A stretch of DNA of 64,000 nucleotides from Haemophilus parainfluenzae T3T1. Its GTDB lineage: Bacteria; Pseudomonadota; Gammaproteobacteria; Enterobacterales; Pasteurellaceae. Location: the NCBI RefSeq assembly GCF_000210895.1, contig NC_015964.1, positions 744,001 to 808,000 of the forward strand, in the 5' to 3' direction. The notes below the pieces were generated by a model. It was not told the origin of the DNA. It saw only the letters and a list, made by a program, of their open reading frames with translations, and ran no database searches. Of the stretch, positions 39,917 to 48,838 are shown piece after piece. The translations under genes and the position numbers were made by a program. Positions within the stretch are counted from its first letter, which is position 1. Every line of letters starts with the position of its first letter.

Positions 39917-41137
39917 TTAGCCTGCTACTGCAGGTAAATAACCTGCTTGAATTAAGAATGGTACGATCATAATGATTACGCCAATTACTAAGGCTATCAC
40001 TAAGGTTACGTTTCCACCGATTACACGATAAGGCAGATTTGGATTTGCTTGACGTGTTTTCCATGCGAGACCAATAGGTAAAATCAAGCAGTAGAACGCA
40101 CAGAGTAAACCCGCATAGCTTAATGCAGCGATAAAGCCTTCAGGATAATACAAGGCAAATGCAAGTGGTGGCGTAAAGGCTGCAATGGTAAGTGTTAAAC
40201 GGTTGTGTGGCAATTTGTAACGTTTAAATAAATCGCCTAAACCTTCAAATACCCCTAGCATCACACCAAGAAAAGAAGTGATTAATGCAAGTGCAGAGAA
40301 CACACGTACGATTTCACCCATAATGTGGGAGTTCGTGATTTGACGAGTTGCATTGACCAAGCCGTTAAGGGTTGGATCCGCTTGTAATACTTGTATGAAT
40401 TCATTTTGGCTTAATACACCGTGAGTCGCTAATTGCCACACTAAATAAGCTACAAGTGGAATTGCGGTACCAATTAAAATCGCTTTACGGAATTGAGTCA
40501 CACTACCATCTAAATAGCTGTTTACGCTACCCATGATGATGTGGAAGCCAAAGGAGGTAAAGAAAATTGGCGCCGCAGAGATCACGAAAGCATAATTTAA
40601 AGGTAAGGCCATCAGGTTATCGACAGACACTTTGGGTAACATCATGAACAACACAAAAGCAAAGGCAATTAATTTACCGATGAACAGAATACGGGTGGCA
40701 CCATCAACGCCTCTTGTACCTACAACCACAAAGGCACCGAGTACGACGGTAAATAAAATGATTGAAAGTTCGGAGGAAAGATTTTCAAAACCAAAAGCGG
40801 TTGGTAAACCCGATAATAATGAACCGCCCCCGGTGATATAGGCCGCAGAAAGGGCATAAAGTAAAATGAGCAAACTAAAGGTGGCTAAGACACGCCCAGT
40901 GATGCCGAAGTATTTCTCAGCGAGAGTCGCCACGCCATCATTCAAGCGATCGGCTGTTTGATAGACTTCAACAAAAAGTAAACCGCTGTAAACCAAAAGT
41001 GCCCATAAGCCGACTAATAAGAAAACGGTGTAACCAAAACCAATACCGGCAGAGGTTAATGGCATCGCAAGCATTCCTGCCCCGATGGTCGTGCCGGCAA
41101 TGATCAAGGCACTGCCGAATGTTTTGTTTTTTAGCAT
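39917..41137 (-). CDS. tyrP: Aromatic amino acid permease, TyrP family
   Basis: A 406-residue inner-membrane proton symporter of the HAAAP family. It opens KNKTFGSALIIAGTTIGAGMLAMPLTSAGIGFGYT, the family N-terminus, and shows eleven membrane helices with the central SAAPIFFTSFGFHIIMGSVNSYLDG segment. Tyrosine is the likely substrate, but tryptophan (Mtr) relatives are similar. It lies 36 bp after tdk, probably as the last gene of tsaD-orf-tdk-tyrP. AGGACAA precedes its start. Confidence 0.88.
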   Translation of the reverse strand: MLKNKTFGSALIIAGTTIGAGMLAMPLTSAGIGFGYTVFLLVGLWALLVYSGLLFVEVYQTADRLNDGVATLAEKYFGITGRVLATFSLLILLYALSAAYITGGGSLLSGLPTAFGFENLSSELSIILFTVVLGAFVVVGTRGVDGATRILFIGKLIAFAFVLFMMLPKVSVDNLMALPLNYAFVISAAPIFFTSFGFHIIMGSVNSYLDGSVTQFRKAILIGTAIPLVAYLVWQLATHGVLSQNEFIQVLQADPTLNGLVNATRQITNSHIMGEIVRVFSALALITSFLGVMLGVFEGLGDLFKRYKLPHNRLTLTIAAFTPPLAFALYYPEGFIAALSYAGLLCAFYCLILPIGLAWKTRQANPNLPYRVIGGNVTLVIALVIGVIIMIVPFLIQAGYLPAVAG

Positions 41138-41173
41138 AAAATTGTCCTCCGAGTATAAAATTGAAAAATGAGG

Positions 41174-41755
41174 TTAAAGCTGACCGCACTTTTCTTTGTA
41201 ATGATAGCGGCAAACCGAAAGATAGGAGTCGTTTCCACCAATTTGGATTTGTTCCCCTTCCTTAATGACTTCACCTTGTTCATTTAAACGTAAAACGAAA
41301 TTGGCTTTACGCCCACAATAACAGATTGTTTTTAATTCTTCTAGTTGATCTGCCCAAGCAAGTAAATACTTACTGCCTTCAAATAGCTCTGCTTGGAAGT
41401 CAGTACGCAAGCCATAACAAAGCACAGGAATCTTCAGTTTATCGACGACATCACTTAATTGATAGACTTGTTGTTTCGTTAAAAACTGGGCTTCATCAAC
41501 CAAAACACAATGAATTTTTTCTTGTTGTAAATGTTGCCTCACTTCGGCAAAAAGGTCACTCGTTGACGTAAATAAATTGGCATCTTCATGAATACCAATA
41601 CGTGACGTGACTTTGCCTAATCCAAAACGGTCATCAATGGCAGCCGTATAAACCATGGTGTTCATATTGCGTTCACGGTAGTTATAGGAAGACTGCAGCA
41701 ACGTGGTTGATTTGCCCGCATTCATCGTAGAGTAGTAAAAATAGAGTTTTGCCAT
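41174..41755 (-). CDS. tdk: Thymidine kinase
   Basis: Phosphorylates thymidine. The 193-residue type II kinase opens [30 protein letters not shown], with Walker A in STMNAGKST. The DEAQFLTK motif (Walker B-like) is near residue 88, and zinc-site cysteines are visible as CYCGRKA and CRYHYKEKC. Its start codon overlaps the stop of the upstream small membrane-protein gene (TAATG), so translation is coupled. An uptake signal reads through its last codons. Confidence 0.96.
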   Translation of the reverse strand: MAKLYFYYSTMNAGKSTTLLQSSYNYRERNMNTMVYTAAIDDRFGLGKVTSRIGIHEDANLFTSTSDLFAEVRQHLQQEKIHCVLVDEAQFLTKQQVYQLSDVVDKLKIPVLCYGLRTDFQAELFEGSKYLLAWADQLEELKTICYCGRKANFVLRLNEQGEVIKEGEQIQIGGNDSYLSVCRYHYKEKCGQL

Positions 41756-41991
41756 TATTTAATCACCCATTTCCAGAAATAATAGGCAATAAATCCTGCA
41801 ACAGGCGGGCAGGCAGCTAGCATAAAGGTCCCGTAAGTTGCACCGCCGCCAACCATTTTTCCGGCAGCTGAAAGCGCATTAACGATATCGCCACTTGGTG
41901 TGGTAAAAATCCATCCACCGATAATCGCGAGCACTAAAAAACAAGCGATACCGGCTGCACGCATGGCTCTTACTTTAATCATATTTTCCAT
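41755..41991 (-). CDS. Small membrane protein, 78 residues
   Basis: I do not recognise this gene. It encodes two membrane helices: [20 protein letters not shown] and a second near the C-terminus ([21 protein letters not shown]), joined by a glycine-rich loop ([13 protein letters not shown]). AAGGAA precedes ATG 41991. It is 9 bp after tsaD and overlaps tdk by one base, so it is clearly part of this operon. Function unknown. Confidence 0.7.
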   Translation of the reverse strand: MENMIKVRAMRAAGIACFLVLAIIGGWIFTTPSGDIVNALSAAGKMVGGGATYGTFMLAACPPVAGFIAYYFWKWVIK

Positions 41992-42000
41992 ATTTTTTCC

Positions 42001-43029
42001 TTAAATTGCAGGGAGTTCTGTCATCGCCCAACGTGGTTTAACATCAATGGCGAGATCGCTATGCTGACCTTGTTTTAAGCGTAAAAAGCCTGTGTAGGCA
42101 ATCATGGCACCGTTATCGGTACAAAATTGAGGTTGCGGATAAAATACTTCACCACCAAGATTTTTCATCATAGCGCCAAGGGTTTCACGTAATTTTTTGT
42201 TTGCACTCACCCCGCCAGCAATCACTAAACGCTTATAGCCGGTTTCTTTTAAGGCACGTTTACATTTAATTGCGAGCGTATCCACGACGGAATCTTGGAA
42301 GGCAAACGCAATATCCGCTTTGGTTTGTTCGGTTAATTCCCCTTCTTGTTTGATCGCCTGATTAATGGTGTTTGCTGCTGAGGTTTTTAAACCTGAAAAG
42401 CTAAAATCAAGACCAGGGCGATCCGTCATTGGTCGAGGAAATACAAAACGATCTGGCGCTCCTTTTTCGGCTAAACGTGAAAGTGCCGCACCACCAGGAT
42501 AATCTAATCCTAATAATTTCGCGGTTTTATCAAAGGCCTCACCAGCCGCATCATCAATGGATTCGCCAATGACTTCATATTTCCCTACGCCATCAACGCG
42601 TACTAACTGTGTGTGTCCACCTGAAACTAGGAGAGCAATAAACGGAAAGTGCGGTCGATTTTCATCAAGCATTGGGGCAAGTAGATGACCTTCCATGTGG
42701 TGTACGCCAATAGCGGGCACATTCCAGGCATAAGCCAGTGAACGCGCGATCGTTGCGCCCACTAATAATGCCCCCACTAAACCTGGGCCACTTGTATAGG
42801 CGATACCATCAATTTGATCAGCGGTTAAATTAGCTTCTTCTAATGCTGCTTTAATTAATGGTGCTGTTTTGCGAATGTGATCGCGAGAAGCCAGTTCTGG
42901 CACCACACCGCCGTAATCCGCATGCAAGGCAATTTGCGTGTAGAGTTGATTAGCAATTAAGCCTTTGTCTTCATCATAAATCGCGACACCTGTTTCATCA
43001 CAGGAGGTTTCGATCCCTAAAATACGCAT
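42001..43029 (-). CDS. tsaD: tRNA N6-threonylcarbamoyladenosine synthase subunit TsaD
   Basis: Transfers the threonylcarbamoyl group to A37 of ANN-reading tRNAs, working with TsaB, TsaC and TsaE. The 342-residue ASKHA-fold protein opens [21 protein letters not shown]; the metal-binding histidines are in [11 protein letters not shown], and [11 protein letters not shown] and [16 protein letters not shown] follow. It is divergent from rpsU, the usual arrangement in gammaproteobacteria. Length is standard. Confidence 0.97.
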   Translation of the reverse strand: MRILGIETSCDETGVAIYDEDKGLIANQLYTQIALHADYGGVVPELASRDHIRKTAPLIKAALEEANLTADQIDGIAYTSGPGLVGALLVGATIARSLAYAWNVPAIGVHHMEGHLLAPMLDENRPHFPFIALLVSGGHTQLVRVDGVGKYEVIGESIDDAAGEAFDKTAKLLGLDYPGGAALSRLAEKGAPDRFVFPRPMTDRPGLDFSFSGLKTSAANTINQAIKQEGELTEQTKADIAFAFQDSVVDTLAIKCKRALKETGYKRLVIAGGVSANKKLRETLGAMMKNLGGEVFYPQPQFCTDNGAMIAYTGFLRLKQGQHSDLAIDVKPRWAMTELPAI

Positions 43030-43131
43030 TTTCTTCTCATTTTATTAAAAAAATTGGCAAAGATTTTACCTTGTTTAGCCCGCTTAAACCAGTTCAAACG
43101 CCAAATTTTCAGCAAATAGGCGATCTTTCCT

Positions 43132-43160
43132 TTGCTTTTGCAGGGAAGATCGATTAGAAT
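43132..43160 (+). promoter_or_regulatory. rpsU (macromolecular synthesis operon) promoter
   Basis: TTGCTT and TAGAAT stand exactly 17 bp apart, about 90 bp before the rpsU start. A strong sigma-70 type promoter. Confidence 0.65.
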
Positions 43161-43247
43161 TGCGTCCTTTATTGAATTTGCCGTTCATTCGGCAGTAATA
43201 AAAATTTAAAATTGCAATTAAATTAAACTCATTGAGGTGATTGGCTT

Positions 43248-43463
43248 ATGCCTGTAATTAAAGTACGTGAAAACGAATCATTCGACGTAGCTTTACGTCG
43301 TTTCAAACGCTCTTGCGAAAAAGCTGGTATTTTAGCAGAAGTTCGCGCTCGTGAATTCTATGAAAAACCAACTACAATCCGTAAACGTGAAAAAGCAACT
43401 CTTGCTAAACGTCACGCTAAACGTAATGCTCGCGAAAACGCGCGCAATACCCGTTTATACTAA
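43248..43463 (+). CDS. rpsU: 30S ribosomal protein S21
   Basis: The 71-residue S21 protein of the small ribosomal subunit: [21 protein letters not shown] at the N-terminus and a highly basic C-terminal helix ([19 protein letters not shown]). TGAGGTGA precedes the start. It is the first gene of the rpsU-dnaG-rpoD operon, linking translation, replication and transcription start. Confidence 0.98.
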   Translation: MPVIKVRENESFDVALRRFKRSCEKAGILAEVRAREFYEKPTTIRKREKATLAKRHAKRNARENARNTRLY

Positions 43464-43493
43464 TTTGTAGTATTTTCTAACTCGAGTTAAGAC

Positions 43494-43527
43494 AAACCGT
43501 GAAACCTTTTGGGTATCACGGTTTTGT
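43494..43527 (+). terminator. Terminator/attenuator between rpsU and dnaG
   Basis: AAACCGTGA pairs with TCACGGTTT, followed by TGTTG. It resembles the partial terminator after rpsU in E. coli that keeps DnaG levels low. Confidence 0.75.
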
Positions 43528-43599
43528 TGCTTTAAATTCATCGAAAAAAGTCACGCAAAATCAACCGCACTTTCGCATCGTATTCAAGGAGGCAAGGCA

Positions 43600-45384
43600 A
43601 TGAAAGGCTCTATTCCACGCCAATTTATTGATGATCTGCTCACAAAATCGAATATTGTCGATGTGATTAATGCGCGTGTGAAACTCAAAAAAGCGGGACG
43701 AGATTATCAAGCTTGCTGTCCGTTTCATCACGAAAAAACACCCTCCTTTACGGTAAGTGAAAAAAAACAATTCTATTATTGCTTCGGCTGTGGCGCGAAA
43801 GGCAATGCGATTTCATTTTTAATGGATTATGACAAATTAGAATTTGTTGAAGCCGTTGAAGAACTTGCTGCTTCGGCAGGACTTGAAGTGCCTTATGAAA
43901 AACGCCCAAATCAATTCGGTAATAAACCGGATGTGAGCTATCAGACAAAACGTAATTTATACGATTTGATGCAAGAGATCGCGTTGTTTTATCAATCTCA
44001 ACTCCCGCTAAATATTCCTGCTCAAAGCTATCTTCAGCAACGTGGTTTATCGCCCGAAATTATCGATCGTTTCCAAATCGGTTATGTGCCCAATGCGATG
44101 GATACGGTGTTGCGTCAATTCGGCAAAAATCGAGAAGAACAGAAAAAACTGTTTGATTTAGGTATGCTTTCTCGAAACGATCGTGGCAATGTGTACGATA
44201 AATTCCGTAATCGTATTATGTTTCCGATTCGGGATAAACGTGGTCGTACGGTTGCCTTTGGTGGACGTGTTTTAACGGATGAAAAACCCAAATATCTAAA
44301 CTCACCCGAAACCATTACATACCATAAAGGAAATGAGCTTTATGGCTTGTATGAAGCCTTACAAATTAATGATGAGCCAGAAAAATTACTGGTGGTTGAA
44401 GGCTACATGGACGTGGTGGCATTGGCGCAATTTGGTGTCAATTATGCGGTGGCTTCTCTTGGGACATCAACGACATCGGAGCAAATTCAATTATTGTTTC
44501 GTTCAACAGAACAAGTCATTTGTTGCTACGATGGTGATAGAGCAGGGCGTGATGCCGCTTGGCGAGCACTTGAAAACGCCTTACCTTATCTGGAAGACGG
44601 ACGACAAATTAAGTTTATTTTCTTGCCAGATGGAGAAGATCCGGATACTTATATTCGTCAATATGGTAAAGAAAAGTTTGAAGAATATATCGATCAAGCT
44701 CAGTCCCTCACAGAATTCTTATTCGCACATTTAAGTCCACAGGTGGATTTTTCGACGCAAGAAGGACGAGGCAAGCTAGTAGCGCTGGCGGCGCCTTTAA
44801 TTCGTCAAATTCCTGGTGATATGCTGCGCCTTTCATTGCGAAATATGCTGGCACAAAAGCTTGGGATCTTTGATCAATCACAGCTTGAAAGTTTAATTCC
44901 AAATCAAATAGGCAAAGCCGAACCAAAACCTAAAACACCACAAAAAACCATTAAGAAAACGCCAATGCGTGTGGTGATTTCGCTGTTATTACAGAATTCA
45001 CAGTTAGTGAATCGTATTTCGGATGTGGGGTTGCAAGCCTTAAAGCATGAGGCAGGCTACGAATTACTCGAAAAATTGACCGCACTTTGTCGTGAACGAG
45101 AAGGCATTACAACAGGGCAAATTTTAGAATATTTTCGTGATACAGAATTCAGTAAACCCCTTGAAATATTGGCGTCTTGGGATCATCTATTAGACGACTT
45201 AGAAATCATTAATGCATTCTCTCAAAACTATCGTCGATTGAATATTCAAGCAATTGAACGTGATATTGAGATGCTTATCGCCAAAGAAAGGGCGGAAGGC
45301 TTAACTGATCAAGAACGAGCAATTTTAGTGAATTTGCTCAAGGGAAAAGAAGAGCAGAAAAAACAGTTAGTTAATCCGTCATAA
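43600..45384 (+). CDS. dnaG: DNA primase
   Basis: Makes the RNA primers for replication. The 594-residue protein has an N-terminal CHC2 zinc domain (C40, H43, C61, C64: CCPFHHEKTP and YYCFGCG), a TOPRIM domain (LLVVEGYMDVVALAQFGV, then CCYDGDRAGRDAAWRA) and a C-terminal helicase-binding domain. AAGGAGG lies upstream of ATG 43600. An uptake signal at 45076-45087 is translated as LTAL. It stands 69 bp before rpoD. Confidence 0.97.
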   Translation: MKGSIPRQFIDDLLTKSNIVDVINARVKLKKAGRDYQACCPFHHEKTPSFTVSEKKQFYYCFGCGAKGNAISFLMDYDKLEFVEAVEELAASAGLEVPYEKRPNQFGNKPDVSYQTKRNLYDLMQEIALFYQSQLPLNIPAQSYLQQRGLSPEIIDRFQIGYVPNAMDTVLRQFGKNREEQKKLFDLGMLSRNDRGNVYDKFRNRIMFPIRDKRGRTVAFGGRVLTDEKPKYLNSPETITYHKGNELYGLYEALQINDEPEKLLVVEGYMDVVALAQFGVNYAVASLGTSTTSEQIQLLFRSTEQVICCYDGDRAGRDAAWRALENALPYLEDGRQIKFIFLPDGEDPDTYIRQYGKEKFEEYIDQAQSLTEFLFAHLSPQVDFSTQEGRGKLVALAAPLIRQIPGDMLRLSLRNMLAQKLGIFDQSQLESLIPNQIGKAEPKPKTPQKTIKKTPMRVVISLLLQNSQLVNRISDVGLQALKHEAGYELLEKLTALCREREGITTGQILEYFRDTEFSKPLEILASWDHLLDDLEIINAFSQNYRRLNIQAIERDIEMLIAKERAEGLTDQERAILVNLLKGKEEQKKQLVNPS

Positions 45385-45453
45385 CAATGGTAAAATGTCC
45401 TGTTTAAAACAAGGGCTTTTATCTTCTAAAAATAACGCAAAACGGGAATAAAA

Positions 45454-47343
45454 ATGGAACAAAATCAACAATCTACCGCCGAGCAATATTCAGAACAAAT
45501 TGAACAGCTTATGGAATTGGGTCGTACGCAAGGTTATTTAACCTATGCAGAGATTAATGACTTGCTTCCAGAAGATTTGATCGATCCAGAATATTACGAT
45601 AAGTTGTTGCAAACTTTACAGCATGATGCTGGTATTCCGGTTCTGGATGAAGCACCGGAAAGTGACGAAATGATGTTGAATGACACGATTCCGGATGAAG
45701 ATGCAGTGGAAGAAGCAACGCAGATTTTATCAAATGTGGAATCTGAAATCGGTCGTACAACCGATCCTGTGCGTATGTATATGCGTGAAATGGGAACGGT
45801 TGATCTTCTTACCCGTGAAGATGAAATCAGCATTGCAAAACGTATTGAAGAAGGGATTGACGAAGTTCAAACTGCTATTGCTGCGTACCCAGAAGCGTTA
45901 ACTGAATTATTGGATAATTATGATCAAGTTGAAGCAGGAAATTATCGTTTAGCTGATTTAATTACCGGATTTGTGGATCCAAATATTGCCGCAGAAGAAG
46001 TCGTGAATGTTGATGAGAATTTTGCTGACGAAGAGGTGAGTGTTGGAGCCGCAGCAGATGTTGATGATGAGAGCGATGAGGAAGATGAAAGCGATAGCAG
46101 CTCAAGTTCTGATGACAGCGATTCTGATAATAGCATCGATCCTGAAGTAGCGCGTGAAAGATTTTCGGCATTAAGAGAGCAACACACTAAAACATTAGCA
46201 ACTATTGCCAAACACGGACGCAGTGGTAAACGCGCAAAAGACCAAATTGCTCAACTTGCAGATATTTTTAAACAATTCCGTTTAGTGCCAAAACAATTTG
46301 ATACACTTGTTTTATCAATGAAGAATATGATGAAACGTGTACGCGCAGAAGAGCGTCAACTACAAAAAGTATTAGTTGATATCGCAGGTATGCCAAAAGA
46401 TGAATTTGAGGCACTGATTGTTGCAAATGGCAGCAGTGATGCATGGGTAGCAAAAGCATTAAAATCAACAAAAGCTTGGGCAAAACGCTTACCAAAATAT
46501 GAAGAGCGTATTCGTTTATCTTTAGATAACCTAGCGAATATTGAGCAACATACGAATCTCACCATCCAACAAATGCGTGAGATTTGTGATGCGGTATCTC
46601 GTGGTGAACAAAAAGCTCGCCGTGCGAAAAAAGAAATGGTTGAAGCCAACTTACGTTTGGTCATTTCTATTGCGAAAAAATATACTAACCGAGGTTTACA
46701 ATTCTTGGATTTAATTCAAGAAGGGAATATCGGTTTGATGAAGGCGGTAGATAAATTTGAATACCGTCGTGGTTATAAATTCTCCACCTATGCAACCTGG
46801 TGGATTCGTCAAGCAATTACGCGTTCCATTGCAGACCAAGCGCGTACAATCCGTATTCCGGTTCATATGATTGAAACGATTAACAAATTAAATCGTATTT
46901 CTCGTCAAATGCTACAAGAAATGGGCCGTGAGGCGACACCAGAAGAGCTTGCTGAACGCATGGGTATGCCAGAAGATAAAATTCGTAAAGTACTTAAAAT
47001 TGCGAAAGAACCTATTTCTATGGAAACCCCAATTGGTGACGACGATGATTCACATTTAGGTGACTTCATTGAGGATTCAACCCTTGAATTGCCATTAGAT
47101 TCTGCAACCGCACAAAGCTTAAAAGTAGCGACACATGAAGTGTTAGAAGGCTTAACCCCTCGTGAAGCGAAAGTGTTACGTATGCGATTTGGTATTGATA
47201 TGAATACTGACCATACACTCGAAGAAGTGGGTAAACAGTTTGACGTAACCCGTGAGCGTATTCGTCAGATTGAAGCGAAAGCATTGCGTAAATTACGTCA
47301 TCCAAGTCGTTCAGAAACATTGAGAAGTTTCTTAGATGAGTAA
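45454..47343 (+). CDS. rpoD: RNA polymerase primary sigma factor RpoD
   Basis: The housekeeping sigma-70 factor, 629 residues. Region 1.1 ([29 protein letters not shown]), region 1.2 ([19 protein letters not shown]), the -10 reading regions 2.3-2.4 ([34 protein letters not shown]) and the -35 reading region 4.2 ([31 protein letters not shown]) are all intact. The non-conserved region between 1.2 and 2.1 holds a low-complexity Asp/Glu/Ser stretch at residues 202-230. A strong terminator follows at 47367-47391. Confidence 0.98.
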   Translation: MEQNQQSTAEQYSEQIEQLMELGRTQGYLTYAEINDLLPEDLIDPEYYDKLLQTLQHDAGIPVLDEAPESDEMMLNDTIPDEDAVEEATQILSNVESEIGRTTDPVRMYMREMGTVDLLTREDEISIAKRIEEGIDEVQTAIAAYPEALTELLDNYDQVEAGNYRLADLITGFVDPNIAAEEVVNVDENFADEEVSVGAAADVDDESDEEDESDSSSSSDDSDSDNSIDPEVARERFSALREQHTKTLATIAKHGRSGKRAKDQIAQLADIFKQFRLVPKQFDTLVLSMKNMMKRVRAEERQLQKVLVDIAGMPKDEFEALIVANGSSDAWVAKALKSTKAWAKRLPKYEERIRLSLDNLANIEQHTNLTIQQMREICDAVSRGEQKARRAKKEMVEANLRLVISIAKKYTNRGLQFLDLIQEGNIGLMKAVDKFEYRRGYKFSTYATWWIRQAITRSIADQARTIRIPVHMIETINKLNRISRQMLQEMGREATPEELAERMGMPEDKIRKVLKIAKEPISMETPIGDDDDSHLGDFIEDSTLELPLDSATAQSLKVATHEVLEGLTPREAKVLRMRFGIDMNTDHTLEEVGKQFDVTRERIRQIEAKALRKLRHPSRSETLRSFLDE

Positions 47344-47366
47344 TTATTCATTTATGTAAAAAAGAA

Positions 47367-47391
47367 AAGGCAGAAATATCTGCCTTTTTTA
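47367..47391 (+). terminator. rpoD terminator
   Basis: AAGGCAGA and TCTGCCTT pair around AATA, followed by TTTT. It closes the rpsU-dnaG-rpoD operon. Confidence 0.9.
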
Positions 47392-47477
47392 TTTGATTAA
47401 ATTTGGTTATTTACCGCGAAATCACATTCCTTTAAAATACGCGCTTTTCGTCATTCAAAAAAACAAAAAGGAACTTT

Positions 47478-47894
47478 ATGGAAGAATCTCAAGAACTAGA
47501 AAAATTGCCGCGAGTGATTACCGGTGTATTAAAAGTAGTATTAAGTTTTTCACTTATTGCTTTGGCTTTAGTGTTGATTATTGCTTTAGCTAAAATCACG
47601 TACACTTTAGCGATTATGGTATTTAATACATCAAGCGTCGTGCCTTATGAAGTCGCTGAACAAGCCGTGATGTTTTTCTTATACTTCGGTTTTATTGGCC
47701 TTATTGTGCAATATTTTAAAAGTGGCTATCACTTTCCTTTGCGTTATTTTATTTACGCGGGGATTACCGCCATGTTGCGCCTGATTATTGTGAATCATGA
47801 AAGTTCAGTTGATACCATCTTATTCGCAGGCGCGATTTTAATTATGGTTATTGCACTTTGTTTAGTGTTGTATTCCAATAAAATTAAAATTTAA
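47478..47894 (+). CDS. psiE: PsiE family membrane protein
   Basis: A 138-residue membrane protein with four helices: LKVVLSFSLIALALVLIIALA, the AVMFFLYFGFIGLIVQYF segment, FIYAGITAMLRLIIV and FAGAILIMVIALCLVLY. The YHFPLRYFIYAGITAMLRLIIVNHE segment is the PsiE hallmark. In E. coli it is phosphate-starvation inducible, but its function is unknown. AAAAGGAAC precedes the start. A single-gene unit between rpoD and the convergent rlmJ. Confidence 0.85.
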   Translation: MEESQELEKLPRVITGVLKVVLSFSLIALALVLIIALAKITYTLAIMVFNTSSVVPYEVAEQAVMFFLYFGFIGLIVQYFKSGYHFPLRYFIYAGITAMLRLIIVNHESSVDTILFAGAILIMVIALCLVLYSNKIKI

Positions 47895-47929
47895 AAGTGC
47901 GGTCATTTTGACCGAGGTTTTGGAATGGA

Positions 47930-48775
47930 TTATTCCGGCACAATCCATTCCACTGTCCAACTCCCCGTACCTTCCGGGACGAGTGTTTGAGTCAAATAAG
48001 GCAAAATAGCTTTCATTTGCTGTTCTAATTGCCAAGGTGGATTAATCACCACCATTCCACTTGCGGTCATACCACGTTGATCGCTATCAGGGCGAACAGC
48101 TAGTTCAATTTTCAATATTTTACGAATTCCCGTTGCTTCTAATCCTTTAAAAATGTGTTTTGTTTGTTGGCGTAGAACCACTGGATACCAAATGGCATAA
48201 GTACCTGTTGCAAAGCGTTTATAACCTTCTTCGATCGCTTTCACCACCAAATCATAATCCTCTTTTAATTCATAAGGCGGATCAATAAGCACTAAACCGC
48301 GGCGCTCTTTGGGAGGAAGCGTCGCTTTGAGTTGTTGGAAACCATTTTCTGATTTTGTCGTGATATTCTTGAATTCTTTAAAGTTATTCCGTAATAATGG
48401 AAAATCACTCGGATGTAATTCTGTCAGTAATGCACGATCTTGAGGACGCAATAATTGCGCGGCAATCATTGGTGAACCTGCATAATAGCGTAATTCTTTA
48501 CCGCCATAATTGAGCTTTTTAATGAGAGCTACATAACGAGCCACCTCTTCAGGTAAATCTGTTTTTTCCCAGAGTCTGCCAATTCCTTCTTTGTATTCGC
48601 CGGTTTTTTCTGATTCATTAGAACTTAAACGATAACGACCAACACCAGAGTGGGTGTCGAGATAGTAAAAACCTTTTTCTTTTAGAGAAAGGTTTTCCAA
48701 AATCAACATTAATACAATGTGCTTCAATACATCAGCATGGTTGCCAGCGTGGAAACTGTGACGATAACTTAACAT
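47930..48775 (-). CDS. rlmJ: 23S rRNA (adenine-2030-N6) methyltransferase RlmJ
   Basis: Methylates A2030 of 23S rRNA using SAM. The 281-residue protein opens MLSYRHSFHAGNHADVLKHIVL, the family start, and has the catalytic DPPYE motif (VLIDPPYELKEDY, near residue 164). In H. influenzae the gene next to the com operon is the same, and it was once thought to be a competence gene. It follows ponA by 63 bp with an uptake-signal pair between them. Confidence 0.95.
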   Translation of the reverse strand: MLSYRHSFHAGNHADVLKHIVLMLILENLSLKEKGFYYLDTHSGVGRYRLSSNESEKTGEYKEGIGRLWEKTDLPEEVARYVALIKKLNYGGKELRYYAGSPMIAAQLLRPQDRALLTELHPSDFPLLRNNFKEFKNITTKSENGFQQLKATLPPKERRGLVLIDPPYELKEDYDLVVKAIEEGYKRFATGTYAIWYPVVLRQQTKHIFKGLEATGIRKILKIELAVRPDSDQRGMTASGMVVINPPWQLEQQMKAILPYLTQTLVPEGTGSWTVEWIVPE

Positions 48776-48794
48776 GGTTTGTCCTTTTGACGTA

Positions 48795-48826
48795 AAAAAG
48801 TGCGGTCAAAATTAACCGCACTTTTA
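48795..48826. terminator. Inverted uptake-signal pair between ponA and rlmJ
   Basis: AAAAAAGTGCGGT and ACCGCACTTTT pair across about 9 bases. It lies just past the ponA stop on the minus strand. Confidence 0.75.
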
Positions 48827-48838
48827 GTATTTAAATCG

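Noticed and set aside
45942-46211. 89-residue serine-rich frame opposite rpoD
   Set aside because: It is the antisense shadow of the Asp/Glu/Ser run in RpoD, with no ribosome site.
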